Assembly (NCBI GenBank): GCA_027016475.1
Contig: JALUTL010000152.1
Coordinates: 3,801 to 13,983 of the forward strand
Length of the DNA stretch: 10,183 bases
Direction of reading: 5' to 3'
From: Candidatus Heimdallarchaeota archaeon
GTDB taxonomy: Archaea > Asgardarchaeota > Heimdallarchaeia > Heimdallarchaeales > Kariarchaeaceae
Shown: piece by piece, positions 1-6,362 of the stretch
Layout: every line of letters begins with the position of its first letter
How positions within the stretch are numbered: position 1 is the stretch's first letter
Translations under genes and position numbers: made by a program
Notes under the pieces: generated by a model
What the model saw: only the letters and a program-made list of their open reading frames with translations
Databases searched by the model: none
What the model was told of the DNA's origin: nothing

Positions 1-953
1 TTATTGAATCACGTTTCCTTCCGCCTTACTTTGAAAATATTGAATCCAAACTTCAAAAGCTTGACAATAACCCTGTAAAGCAACACAGGGAAGGAAAGAT
101 TGTTGCGGGAGGAACAGACCTACTTGTTCAAATTCCAGATCAATTAAGATCCAGTCCTGTAAGATTCATAAAATTTCTGGCAATGAGCAAAGAAAAAATT
201 TGGAAGATGGATGAAAAAATTTTTTTATCAGCAGATTCAACAGTTTCAGACATTGAAAAAAATGAAATTTTGAATCATCTGATTCCAAATCTTCACAAAT
301 TCATTAAGTTGGTTTCAAGCACACCTATCAGGAACATTGCAACCACTGCTGGGAATGTTGTAAACGCCTCACCTATAGGAGATATTTCTATCATGCTGTT
401 GGGCTTGAATGCAACAGTTTGTTTGGTTGGTGATTCGGGAAAAAGGGAAGTTCCTTTGAGAAATTTCTTTTTGGGCTATAAGGAGTTGGATCTGAAGACA
501 GATGAGATCATTGACCATTTCAAGTTTGAAATCCCCGAGCCTCCTCCAAGTCCTTCATTCAATGGTGCTGACTGCTTTCTTTTCCATTTTGAGAAGGTAT
601 CAAAGCGAACACATTTGGACATTGCATCAGTTAACATGGCATGTGCGTTTGAAGTCATAGCGAAAGATGGTAAACCTTGGTTGAAGAACGCATCAGTATG
701 TATTGGAGGTATTGCACCAATTCCAAAGTATCTTCCACAAACTAGCAGACTCCTCTCCAATCGACAGTTAGATGAAAGAGCAATTGAAGAAGCAATTGCC
801 AAGATCCAGGAAGAAATTTCCCCAATCTCTGACGTTAGAGGATCAAAGGAGTATAAGCAACTTCTTTCCTCCACCTTGTTTGTTTCTACAATAGACATTC
901 TGTTCCCTTCCAGAGCTGAACGATTGGTTTCAATGCTACAGGAGGTGTTATGA
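1..953 (+). CDS. Xanthine dehydrogenase, FAD-binding (small) subunit, 5'-truncated by the window edge
   Basis: This subunit passes electrons from the molybdenum subunit encoded just downstream to FAD and NAD+. The frame is open from the first full codon at position 3, so the ATG at 183 is internal and about 60 more codons belong to the gene. Those codons contain the FAD-pyrophosphate motif VAGGTDLL (fragment residues 34-41). Further on are an IRN...TAGNVVNASPIGD segment (about 109-127), which is the second FAD-binding signature, and FEKVSKRTHLDIASVN, typical of the C-terminal half of XDH FAD domains. The wording resembles bacterial (Bacteroidota-like) small subunits, in which a 2Fe-2S domain of roughly 160 residues is fused in front of the FAD domain. 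Such a domain would lie off-window; a stand-alone FAD subunit starting a few codons to the left is the alternative. The TGA at 951-953 is followed immediately by the ATG of the next gene. Confidence 0.9.
   Translation, partial: IESRFLPPYFENIESKLQKLDNNPVKQHREGKIVAGGTDLLVQIPDQLRSSPVRFIKFLAMSKEKIWKMDEKIFLSADSTVSDIEKNEILNHLIPNLHKFIKLVSSTPIRNIATTAGNVVNASPIGDISIMLLGLNATVCLVGDSGKREVPLRNFFLGYKELDLKTDEIIDHFKFEIPEPPPSPSFNGADCFLFHFEKVSKRTHLDIASVNMACAFEVIAKDGKPWLKNASVCIGGIAPIPKYLPQTSRLLSNRQLDERAIEEAIAKIQEEISPISDVRGSKEYKQLLSSTLFVSTIDILFPSRAERLVSMLQEVL
941..947 (+). promoter_or_regulatory. Shine-Dalgarno site of the molybdopterin subunit gene
   Basis: GGAGGTG lies inside the end of the upstream gene, six bases before the ATG at 954. 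It fixes the start of the large subunit. A second ATG at 950, overlapping the stop codon, is in another frame and closes after 13 codons. A strong ribosome site is expected here because the gene is internal to an operon, unlike most other genes of the window, which look leaderless. Confidence 0.75.
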
Positions 954-3263
954 ATGCTGGAGAAAAGGAAAACACTCAAAGTGAAACGTGACATGAAAAA
1001 CATTGATTCTATTGGACATGTCACAGGTACATCAATCTATGTCGATGACGTAATTACACGGGAAGATACACTTCATGCAGTTGTGCTCGGTTCTCCCGTA
1101 AGTCATGGTAGAATACAGCAAATCGACATATCAAAAGCCATAGAGATGGAAGGGGTGATCTCTATTTTTACTGCTGATGACATTCCGGGTGAGAACCAAA
1201 TAGGAGGAATAGTACCTGATGAGGAATTGTTGGCATCTGAGCAAGTGCATTACATCGGTCAGCCAATTGCCATACTTGTGGGTACGGATGAATTTTTATT
1301 AAGACAGGCAAAAAAGGCAATTTCGTTGGATATTGAGAGTTTTCCTCCAATAACAGACCCCAGAGAAGCTTTTCAGCAGGGAAAAATTATTTTGAAACCG
1401 AGGACTTTTCAGATTGGTTCAACTGAATATCTCTGGACTGATCCCAACTTGACAGTCGTTGAGGGTAGAGTAGAAATAAATGGGCAAGAGCACCTTTATT
1501 TGGAAACTCAAGGTGCATATGCAGAGCCAAGAGAAAAGGGGATTTATATCATCTCTTCAACACAAGGGCCAACGGCAGTCCAAAAGACAGCAGCAAGGAT
1601 CCTTGGAAAGAAAATGCATGAAATTGAGGTTGACATTACTCGACTCGGTGGAGGATTCGGAGGCAAGGAGGATCAGGCTACTGCTTGGGCGTGCTTGGTT
1701 GCATTGGCCTGCTATCACTTGAGAAAACCAGTCAAATTGATTCTTGATAGAAAGGATGATTTACAAATGACTGGTAAACGCCATCCGTATTCCGTAGATT
1801 TCAAAATTGCAGGGACGTCTGAAGGGAAGATAATAGGATATGAGGTATTCTTTTATCAAAATGCAGGAGCAACAGCCGATTTGTCGCCTGCTGTCCTTGA
1901 ACGTACTTTGTTTCATGCCACCAACAGCTACTACATACCAAACGCAAAGATTACAGCTGTGAGCTGTCGCACCAATCTGCCACCGAACACGGCATTTAGG
2001 GGGTTCGGAGGTCCTCAAGCCATGGTGGCAATGGAGGCAGCCATCCACTCATTTTCCAAAGCTAGTGGAATGGCAGTAGAAACGGAGCCAGCACTGAATT
2101 TATTGAAGAATGACGATGTATTCCCCTATGGTCAAATTGCCAAGCACGTGTTGGCGAGGGAAACATGGAACTTATTGAAAAGTACCTATCGTTTGGAGAA
2201 GAAAAAAGCAGAAGTTGAGAGGTTCAACAAAACTTCAACTCGATTTGTCAAAGGGATATCTGTAATGCCAATCTGCTTTGGAATTTCGTTTACCAAAACA
2301 GCATTGAATCAGGCATCAGCAATGGTCAACATCTACTTAGATGGGTCTGTGGGCATCAGCACCGGTGCAGTAGAAATGGGACAAGGTGTCAATACGCGGA
2401 TTGCCCAAGTTCCGATCAGTATTTTTGGGATTGCACCCCATCGAGTGAAAATAGAGACTACCAACACTACGCGGATCATCAATACCTCTCCGTCAGCTGC
2501 AAGTTCGACAGCTGATCTAAACGGCAAAGCAACATCGATGGCATGTGCCAAGTTGTTAAAACGGCTACAAGAGTTCGCTCTTGAGCTTCTCAAGGGAGAA
2601 GATGAGGCAGTTCCCGATGATTCCAGCCTAGTGGAAATCATAGATGAAGTAGTTCATGTAGATGGTCAACCCACTGCCTTGACTTGGGAAGAGTTGATTC
2701 AGCAAGCATACATGAATAGAATCAATCTGTCTGAAAAGGCATTTTATGCGACACCAACAATTTATTTCGATCAGCAAAAAGAGAAAGGGCATCCGTTTGC
2801 CTACCATGTTTATGGTAGTGCATTGACAGTTGTAACAGTGGACATTTTCAGAGGGACATATACAATTGATGAGGTAAGTGTTGTCCATGATGTTGGCAAA
2901 TCCATGAACAGAACAATTGATATGGGACAGCTGGAGGGAGGATTAGTTCAAGGCATTGGTTGGATGACCATGGAAGAGCTGAGATTTGATACAAATGGCA
3001 AGTTGCTTTCAAATGCGTTATCAACCTACAAAGTCCCAGATATATACTCAGTTCCAAATACGATAAATGTAACCTTTCTTGAGACCGAGGAGCCATTTGG
3101 GTTAATGAAGTCCAAGGCCATTGGAGAACCGCCTCTTATGTACGGAATAGGAACATACTTTGCATTACTAAATGCGGTTGAGAACTTCAATCCAAATGCA
3201 AAACTTGTCTATGATACCCCAATGACTCCTGAAAAACTTTTGACTATGCTTTGGAACAAGTAG
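954..3263 (+). CDS. Xanthine dehydrogenase, molybdopterin-binding (large) subunit
   Basis: This is the catalytic subunit that hydroxylates hypoxanthine and xanthine at the molybdenum cofactor; cytoplasmic. The 769 residues match the usual length of bacterial large subunits. An N-terminal aldehyde-oxidase/XDH a/b hammerhead domain (about 20-140, beginning HVTGTSIYVDD) precedes the Moco domains. Aligned by eye with bovine XDH, the key residues are present: Q204 (Q767), F235 and E239 in GGGFGGKE (F798, E802), R317 in ERTLFH (R880), R349 and F351 in FRGFGGPQ (R912, F914), F446 in FGISF (F1009), MGQG at 475-478, and E725 in IGEPP (catalytic E1261). The E239/R317 pair separates XDH from aldehyde oxidases, so true purine oxidation is inferred. 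The gene follows the FAD subunit with no gap and a good ribosome site. Its TAG stop abuts the stop of the opposing gene. The style is bacterial, suggesting transfer into the archaeal host. Confidence 0.95.
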   Translation: MLEKRKTLKVKRDMKNIDSIGHVTGTSIYVDDVITREDTLHAVVLGSPVSHGRIQQIDISKAIEMEGVISIFTADDIPGENQIGGIVPDEELLASEQVHYIGQPIAILVGTDEFLLRQAKKAISLDIESFPPITDPREAFQQGKIILKPRTFQIGSTEYLWTDPNLTVVEGRVEINGQEHLYLETQGAYAEPREKGIYIISSTQGPTAVQKTAARILGKKMHEIEVDITRLGGGFGGKEDQATAWACLVALACYHLRKPVKLILDRKDDLQMTGKRHPYSVDFKIAGTSEGKIIGYEVFFYQNAGATADLSPAVLERTLFHATNSYYIPNAKITAVSCRTNLPPNTAFRGFGGPQAMVAMEAAIHSFSKASGMAVETEPALNLLKNDDVFPYGQIAKHVLARETWNLLKSTYRLEKKKAEVERFNKTSTRFVKGISVMPICFGISFTKTALNQASAMVNIYLDGSVGISTGAVEMGQGVNTRIAQVPISIFGIAPHRVKIETTNTTRIINTSPSAASSTADLNGKATSMACAKLLKRLQEFALELLKGEDEAVPDDSSLVEIIDEVVHVDGQPTALTWEELIQQAYMNRINLSEKAFYATPTIYFDQQKEKGHPFAYHVYGSALTVVTVDIFRGTYTIDEVSVVHDVGKSMNRTIDMGQLEGGLVQGIGWMTMEELRFDTNGKLLSNALSTYKVPDIYSVPNTINVTFLETEEPFGLMKSKAIGEPPLMYGIGTYFALLNAVENFNPNAKLVYDTPMTPEKLLTMLWNK

Positions 3264-4505
3264 CTATAAAGTGACCCATTTACCCCCCTTCATTACTTTG
3301 AGATCTGCAGGTCTTTCAAAAACACTTATGTCATTCAATGGATTTGTTTTTGTTATGACCAGATCAGCCTTTTTCCCTTGGGTTATGCTTCCAAGCAGGT
3401 GATCCATTTTGATTGCTTTCGCTGAGTTGATTGTGGCGATTTGAAGTACTTCCGAAGCAGAGAGATCAAGGTTCGACATGAGCAATTTGAGTTCCATTGG
3501 TGCATGGCAGTGATCACCGGCTACTGGAGCGTCAGTTCCTAAAGCAAAAGTTACTCCTTTTTCGTATGCTATCTGATGTGATTCGACCATTTTTGACGAT
3601 ACTGTTTCCCATTTTTCAATAACTTCAGGGGGTAATTGCAATTTCACATGTTCAGGCGCATGATGGATGAAAGTTCCTGCTGATTCGGTTCCAACTAGAA
3701 ATGTTCCTCTCTTGACCATTTCTTTTGCCGTTTCATCTCCAATGAATGTTCCATGTTCAATAGTTCTTACTCCCGCATCAACAGCAAGCCTAACTCCAGA
3801 TTCCATATGAGCATGAGCCGCCACGTACATGCCCAGTCTCTCTGCTTCATCAACCATTGCCTGCAATTCTTCATATCTCCAAAGAGGTTGTTCAACTTTG
3901 GATCCTTGCCCATGCAGCACTCCGCCGGTTGTTGTGGTTTTGATCAGGTCTGCACCCAATTTTTTCCGATTTCGGACTGCGTGCACCACTCCATCACTTC
4001 CTGACATTGTAGCCTGTTCATCTCCAAGCTTTAGAAAGTCGATTGGACCAAATTCTTCCTGATTGCCATACTGAACAACAGGATTTAAAGCAACGAACAA
4101 TCGAGGGCCTTGAAACATTCCTTCTGCAAAAACATGTTTAAGTGATGCAAGAGAGTTTGTTCTGGAACCAGTCCCTCGAAGAGTAGTAAATCCATGTTTC
4201 AGATATTGTTGAGCATTTTTCATTGCCCTGTAACCAAAGTAGGCATCCTTATGCCTGAAGGTATCTTTTTCATAATTTGTGATGGAATAGTGATCGTATT
4301 CCAGATGGACATGGAGATCCATCATTCCAGGAATGCAAAAGTATCCAGACAAATCCATCGCCTTGTCGTCAGTCGTGGGGTCATAAATACCATCATCGCC
4401 AATCAATTCAATGGCATCATTGGAGATTACAACTGTTTGGTTTTCTCTAATCGTTCCTGAAAGAGAATCAAATACATTGAGATGATTTAGAACAAGTCGG
4501 CCCAT
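3264..4505 (-). CDS. Metal-dependent amidohydrolase (prolidase/imidazolonepropionase-like)
   Basis: This is a member of the amidohydrolase superfamily with a TIM barrel and probably a binuclear metal centre, 413 residues and complete. Visible ligands are H65 and H67 in DLHVH, K189 in ADLIKTTTTGGVL (the position of the carboxylated bridging lysine in prolidase-type members), H231 in AAHAH, H251 in EHG and D325 in GTDAP. The C-terminal stretch GSITQGKKADLVI closes the small beta-sandwich domain, as is usual for the family. There is no signal peptide, so it is cytosolic. The closest reaction types are hydrolysis of Xaa-Pro or N-acyl/carboxy-amino acids, but the substrate cannot be read from sequence. 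It lies tail-to-tail with the xanthine dehydrogenase operon, so it is not co-transcribed; a role in purine breakdown would be speculation. The start is ATG; a weak TTAAG element sits about 26 bases upstream. Confidence 0.9.
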   Translation of the reverse strand: MGRLVLNHLNVFDSLSGTIRENQTVVISNDAIELIGDDGIYDPTTDDKAMDLSGYFCIPGMMDLHVHLEYDHYSITNYEKDTFRHKDAYFGYRAMKNAQQYLKHGFTTLRGTGSRTNSLASLKHVFAEGMFQGPRLFVALNPVVQYGNQEEFGPIDFLKLGDEQATMSGSDGVVHAVRNRKKLGADLIKTTTTGGVLHGQGSKVEQPLWRYEELQAMVDEAERLGMYVAAHAHMESGVRLAVDAGVRTIEHGTFIGDETAKEMVKRGTFLVGTESAGTFIHHAPEHVKLQLPPEVIEKWETVSSKMVESHQIAYEKGVTFALGTDAPVAGDHCHAPMELKLLMSNLDLSASEVLQIATINSAKAIKMDHLLGSITQGKKADLVITKTNPLNDISVFERPADLKVMKGGKWVTL

Positions 4506-4616
4506 AAATTAAAAGATTCTGATACCACTTAAGGATTCCCCTGAACAGGCTACAATATGGATGATTCAAAACGCCGATGGATAAGTTTTTTAGTAATTGC
4601 TTCCATATATTAAGCA

Positions 4617-4742
4617 ATGCCCTCCAAGAAACCCGTAAAGAAGGAACGTTCGGTTGCAATACCTTCCAAATCCAATAAAAATAGCAGATGGAAGGAAACT
4701 TTGAAAGTCACGGAAATGAGAATCGGATTAATGACCAGATGA
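4617..4742 (+). CDS. Possible small basic protein, 41 residues (doubtful)
   Basis: This ATG-initiated ORF encodes a very basic peptide starting MPSKKPVKKERS and ending RIGLMTR, rich in lysine and arginine with a single tryptophan (W25) and no cysteine or membrane segment. A T-rich stretch (GTTTTTTAG, about 4585-4593) lies near the -27 position used by leaderless genes in this window, which is the only support beyond the open frame. After its stop, another frame continues with an acidic, protein-like end (PDDVDMILAN), so a frameshifted or decayed gene is possible. I do not recognise the family. It may be a chance ORF in AT-rich DNA. Confidence 0.25.
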   Translation: MPSKKPVKKERSVAIPSKSNKNSRWKETLKVTEMRIGLMTR

Positions 4743-4810
4743 TGTCGATATGATCCTCGCCAACTGAACAACCAATACGTGACTATTTCGATTAGGTAGT
4801 TCAATTATCA

Positions 4811-4817
4811 TTAAATA
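4811..4817 (+). promoter_or_regulatory. TATA-like box of the thioesterase gene
   Basis: TTAAATA is centred 32 bases before the GTG at 4846, so a transcript starting about 26 bases downstream would carry only a leader of about six bases. A weak ribosome-site-like GAGG (4838-4841) sits four bases before the start codon. Confidence 0.45.
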
Positions 4818-4845
4818 GCTGACGACAACTAAGTCTTGAGGAAAA

Positions 4846-5229
4846 GTGAGTTTGCAAGTTGGAGAAATGCTTGTTAGATCGTACAAAGTATCAGAGAAGC
4901 ATTTGGCATCGTTTGTTGGTTCAGGAAGCGTCCCTGTCTTATCGACCCCATCCATGATCCTGTTCATGGAAGAAGTTTCAAATCAATTGATTGAAAGGTT
5001 TCTTCCTGAGACCAAGCTTTCTGTGGGTGTCCACATATGTGTAGATCACAAGAAAGCGGTGAAGGAAAATGAAACAGTCGAGATAAGCTCCACAATTTCA
5101 AAAGTGGATGGGAACAAAGTTGAGTTAAATGTTGTAGCGAGATATCAAGGATTTGTGATAGGTGAAGGAACTCATGTCCGTTTCATCGTGGACAAGGATA
5201 CATTTCTGAACAAGCTATCCAATGCATAA
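4846..5229 (+). CDS. Hotdog-fold thioesterase, fluoroacetyl-CoA thioesterase (FlK)-like family
   Basis: This 127-residue single hotdog domain is expected to hydrolyse acyl-CoA thioesters in the cytosol, probably as a dimer. It has the family layout: SFVGSG (22-27), PVLSTPSMILFMEE (30-43), VDHKK (66-70) and GEGTHVRFIV (106-115). T34, E42 and H68 reproduce the FlK triad T42/E50/H76 with identical spacing (8 and 26 residues). G61 and R112 match FlK G69 and R120. The two phenylalanines of the FlK lid (F33, F36) would fall at G25 and S28, so fluoroacetyl-CoA specificity is unlikely; short-chain acyl-CoA housekeeping is more plausible, as for the many uncharacterised archaeal and bacterial members. 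The start codon is GTG, preceded by GAGG. The next gene, a phosphatase, is 65 bases downstream with its own promoter. Confidence 0.88.
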   Translation: MSLQVGEMLVRSYKVSEKHLASFVGSGSVPVLSTPSMILFMEEVSNQLIERFLPETKLSVGVHICVDHKKAVKENETVEISSTISKVDGNKVELNVVARYQGFVIGEGTHVRFIVDKDTFLNKLSNA

Positions 5230-5246
5230 TACTTCGAGATTTCTGA

Positions 5247-5254
5247 TTTTTCTT
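5247..5254 (+). terminator. T-rich tract, possible terminator of the thioesterase gene
   Basis: TTTTTCTT lies 18-25 bases after the stop codon of the thioesterase and just before the TATA box of the next gene. Archaeal RNA polymerase terminates at short U-rich runs without a hairpin, so position and composition fit, but the tract is short. Confidence 0.35.
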
Positions 5255-5263
5255 AGCCAAATG

Positions 5264-5270
5264 TTTATTA
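5264..5270 (+). promoter_or_regulatory. TATA-like box of the HAD phosphatase gene
   Basis: TTTATTA is centred 28 bases upstream of the ATG at 5295. No ribosome binding site is visible before the start, consistent with a leaderless or nearly leaderless transcript. Confidence 0.55.
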
Positions 5271-5294
5271 CAACTACAATTATATGACCATATA

Positions 5295-6005
5295 ATGGTT
5301 CAAGCTTTGCTATTTGATTTTGATGGGACGCTCATTGACCTAGAGGAAAGATGGATAATTCCCCTGTTCGAGGCGGTAAGGGAAATAAAGCGGGATATTG
5401 ATTTGGAGAGCATTGAGCAGAATTTAGGCATTATCTTGGAAAAAACTGGGGGAAACACTAATTTTTTGGTTGTAAAGGCAATTTGGGCTATAAGTCGGAT
5501 AGCGGGGCTGAATACATTTCAATCCATGCGTTTGCTTTTGAAGTTGATGAGAAGGAAGAACCAATTCAGAAAAATAGTTCCACTCGAGTCAGCTGAACGT
5601 GTTCTAGGACAGCTGAGGAATGAATTTGACATGGCGCTTGTGACAAGTGCGAGTTCCAAAACCGTTGAAGCAGCCATTTCCCAATACAACTTCTTTGGGA
5701 TATTTGATGCAGTAGTTACGAGAGATGATGTTGAGAATGCTAAGCCAGATCCAGAGCCAGTATTATTGGCGTGTAAAAAATTAGGAGTTGACCCTTCACA
5801 AGCAGTGATGATAGGAGATCTCCCCGGAGATGTTGAAGCAGGCAAAATGGCAGGTACGTCAACCATTGCCATTTTAGGAAAGCTTGGACAATATACTCGG
5901 GATTATTTGGAAAAATCACAACCTGATCTGCTTTTGGATTCTTTGGAAGATTTGCCACAAGCATTAAAGGAGCTCACAATTGCCACTTCTCCTTCAAATC
6001 AGTAA
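5295..6005 (+). CDS. HAD-superfamily hydrolase, phosphoglycolate-phosphatase-like
   Basis: This is a 236-residue soluble phosphatase of the haloacid dehalogenase superfamily. All four motifs are present. Motif I is FDFDGT with nucleophile D8 and acid/base D10, motif II is LVTSAS with T117/S118, motif III is K150 in KPDP, and motif IV is GDLPGDVEAG with D175 and D179 for Mg2+. The stretch between motifs I and II (about 15-95) is helical, as in the C1-cap of PGP/beta-phosphoglucomutase-like members; the cap is where substrate choice is made and does not match a known specificity I can name. Candidate substrates are small phosphoesters such as 2-phosphoglycolate or sugar phosphates. The start is ATG, with a TATA-like box 28 bases upstream. 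It converges with a small minus-strand gene eight bases beyond its stop. Confidence 0.9.
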   Translation: MVQALLFDFDGTLIDLEERWIIPLFEAVREIKRDIDLESIEQNLGIILEKTGGNTNFLVVKAIWAISRIAGLNTFQSMRLLLKLMRRKNQFRKIVPLESAERVLGQLRNEFDMALVTSASSKTVEAAISQYNFFGIFDAVVTRDDVENAKPDPEPVLLACKKLGVDPSQAVMIGDLPGDVEAGKMAGTSTIAILGKLGQYTRDYLEKSQPDLLLDSLEDLPQALKELTIATSPSNQ

Positions 6006-6013
6006 TGCGATTA

Positions 6014-6163
6014 CTACTCCTGTTTCTTTTTGTTCTTGATTTCCTCTATGTTTACCCATTCTTCAAGGAGTCTCTGATTGATTTCTCCTTTGAGGACTTC
6101 CATCAATTTGTCAAAAAGGTCTTTATCTTGTGAGTTCTTTTTGTGGGACATTCTTGTTGACAT
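6014..6163 (-). CDS. Small hypothetical protein, 49 residues, amphipathic and lysine-rich
   Basis: I do not recognise this family. The frame opens at an ATG (6161-6163), with a second in-frame ATG four codons later, and closes with TAG at 6014-6016. The peptide has a polar start, then a stretch like LFDKLMEVLKGEINQRLLEEW with regularly spaced leucines and charged residues, and a basic tail ending KNKKKQE. It should form one or two amphipathic helices and looks like a soluble or peripheral adaptor. A TATA-like box (CTTATATC, 6189-6196 read on the minus strand) is centred about 29 bases upstream of the first ATG, which supports that start. It converges with the HAD gene with an eight-base gap, in line with the tight packing of the other tail-to-tail pairs here. 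There is no cysteine, signal peptide or membrane segment. Confidence 0.6.
   Translation of the reverse strand: MSTRMSHKKNSQDKDLFDKLMEVLKGEINQRLLEEWVNIEEIKNKKKQE
6023..6038 (+). terminator. T-rich tract downstream of the HAD gene, possible terminator
   Basis: The plus strand reads TTTCTTTTTGTTCTTG beginning 18 bases after the HAD stop codon. Archaeal termination needs only U-rich runs, so this is a good candidate. The same bases encode the lysine-rich tail of the small gene on the other strand. Confidence 0.45.
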
Positions 6164-6245
6164 TCCAAATAAAGTATGGCAATCCTAGGATATAAGCAGA
6201 GGCAGTCAGAGGGAACATTAAATGTGATAAATAGATGTTGATCAT
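6123..6245 (-). CDS. Possible 40-residue single-span membrane peptide (doubtful)
   Basis: From the ATG at 6243-6245 the frame encodes a short polar start, a hydrophobic run of about 20 residues (HLMFPLTASAYILGLPYFIW) and a polar basic end (NKNVPQKELTR). That is the layout of a small single-pass membrane protein with a positively charged cytoplasmic tail. It overlaps the start of the 49-residue gene by 41 bases in a different frame and contains that gene's TATA box. A longer version from a TTG at 6323 is open but adds no recognisable sequence. No promoter or ribosome site clearly serves the ATG. No plus-strand gene explains the hydrophobic pattern as an antisense shadow, so it is listed at low confidence. 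Confidence 0.27.
   Translation of the reverse strand: MINIYLSHLMFPLTASAYILGLPYFIWNVNKNVPQKELTR
6189..6196 (-). promoter_or_regulatory. TATA-like box of the small gene at 6014-6163
   Basis: Read on the minus strand the element is CTTATATC. Its centre lies about 29 bases before the ATG at 6163, the same spacing seen at the neighbouring larger genes. Confidence 0.45.
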
Positions 6246-6331
6246 GGGTGTTTTGACATTATTGGAACAAAGATCAGACACTTCATTTGAAAATGAACTA
6301 AGAAAAACTAAAAGTGGAGACAAGAATTAAG

Positions 6332-6340
6332 TTTTAAATT
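6332..6340 (+). promoter_or_regulatory. TATA-like box of the alpha/beta-hydrolase-fold gene
   Basis: TTTTAAATT is centred 27 bases upstream of the ATG at 6363, with no ribosome site in between. This is the expected arrangement for a leaderless archaeal transcript. Confidence 0.6.
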
Positions 6341-6362
6341 CTCCATTCCTTATTTATTTTGT

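Larger units (their letters stand above)
4506..4845. other. Intergenic region between the divergent amidohydrolase and thioesterase genes
   Basis: This 340-base stretch holds the two outward-facing promoters and one short lysine-rich ORF (4617-4742, listed separately). The amidohydrolase side has only a weak TATA-like element (CTTAAG around 4528-4533, minus strand). The thioesterase side has TTAAATA at 4811-4817. I found no tRNA, no convincing C/D-box RNA (near-matches to C and D boxes around 4740-4775 do not form a proper set), and no repeat longer than the small CCTG-AA-CAGG dyad near 4540. Confidence 0.6.
6006..6362. other. Region between HAD phosphatase and hydrolase-like gene: small minus-strand ORFs and promoters
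   Basis: These 357 bases hold no large gene. They contain a well-supported 49-residue minus-strand gene (6014-6163), a possible 40-residue membrane peptide on the same strand (6123-6245) and the promoter of the plus-strand gene that follows (6332-6340). A 31-codon plus-strand ORF (6235-6330) has no correctly placed promoter and is not called. Confidence 0.6.

Noticed and set aside
212..230. A run of six A followed by seven T in the FAD subunit gene, as a possible slippage or phase-variation site
   Set aside because: The frame is intact through it and the tracts are of ordinary length for AT-rich coding DNA.
476..1024. A 182-codon open frame on the minus strand opposite the FAD subunit gene
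   Set aside because: It is antisense to a clearly recognised gene, has low-complexity serine-rich content and no family resemblance; it is a shadow of the real coding frame.
954..4505. A purine-degradation operon of xanthine dehydrogenase plus amidohydrolase
   Set aside because: The amidohydrolase is on the opposite strand and its motifs resemble prolidase-type enzymes rather than allantoinase or guanine deaminase, so neighbourhood alone does not support a joint pathway.
4736..4775. A C/D-box RNA-like arrangement (ATGATG followed by CTGA)
   Set aside because: The C box lacks the full RTGATGA, there is no internal D'/C' pair, and no flanking stem is seen.
6235..6330. A 31-codon plus-strand ORF (starting MLIMGVLTLLEQ) before the hydrolase-like gene
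   Set aside because: The only TATA-like element is about 15 bases upstream, too close, there is no ribosome site, and it is antisense to part of the possible membrane peptide.
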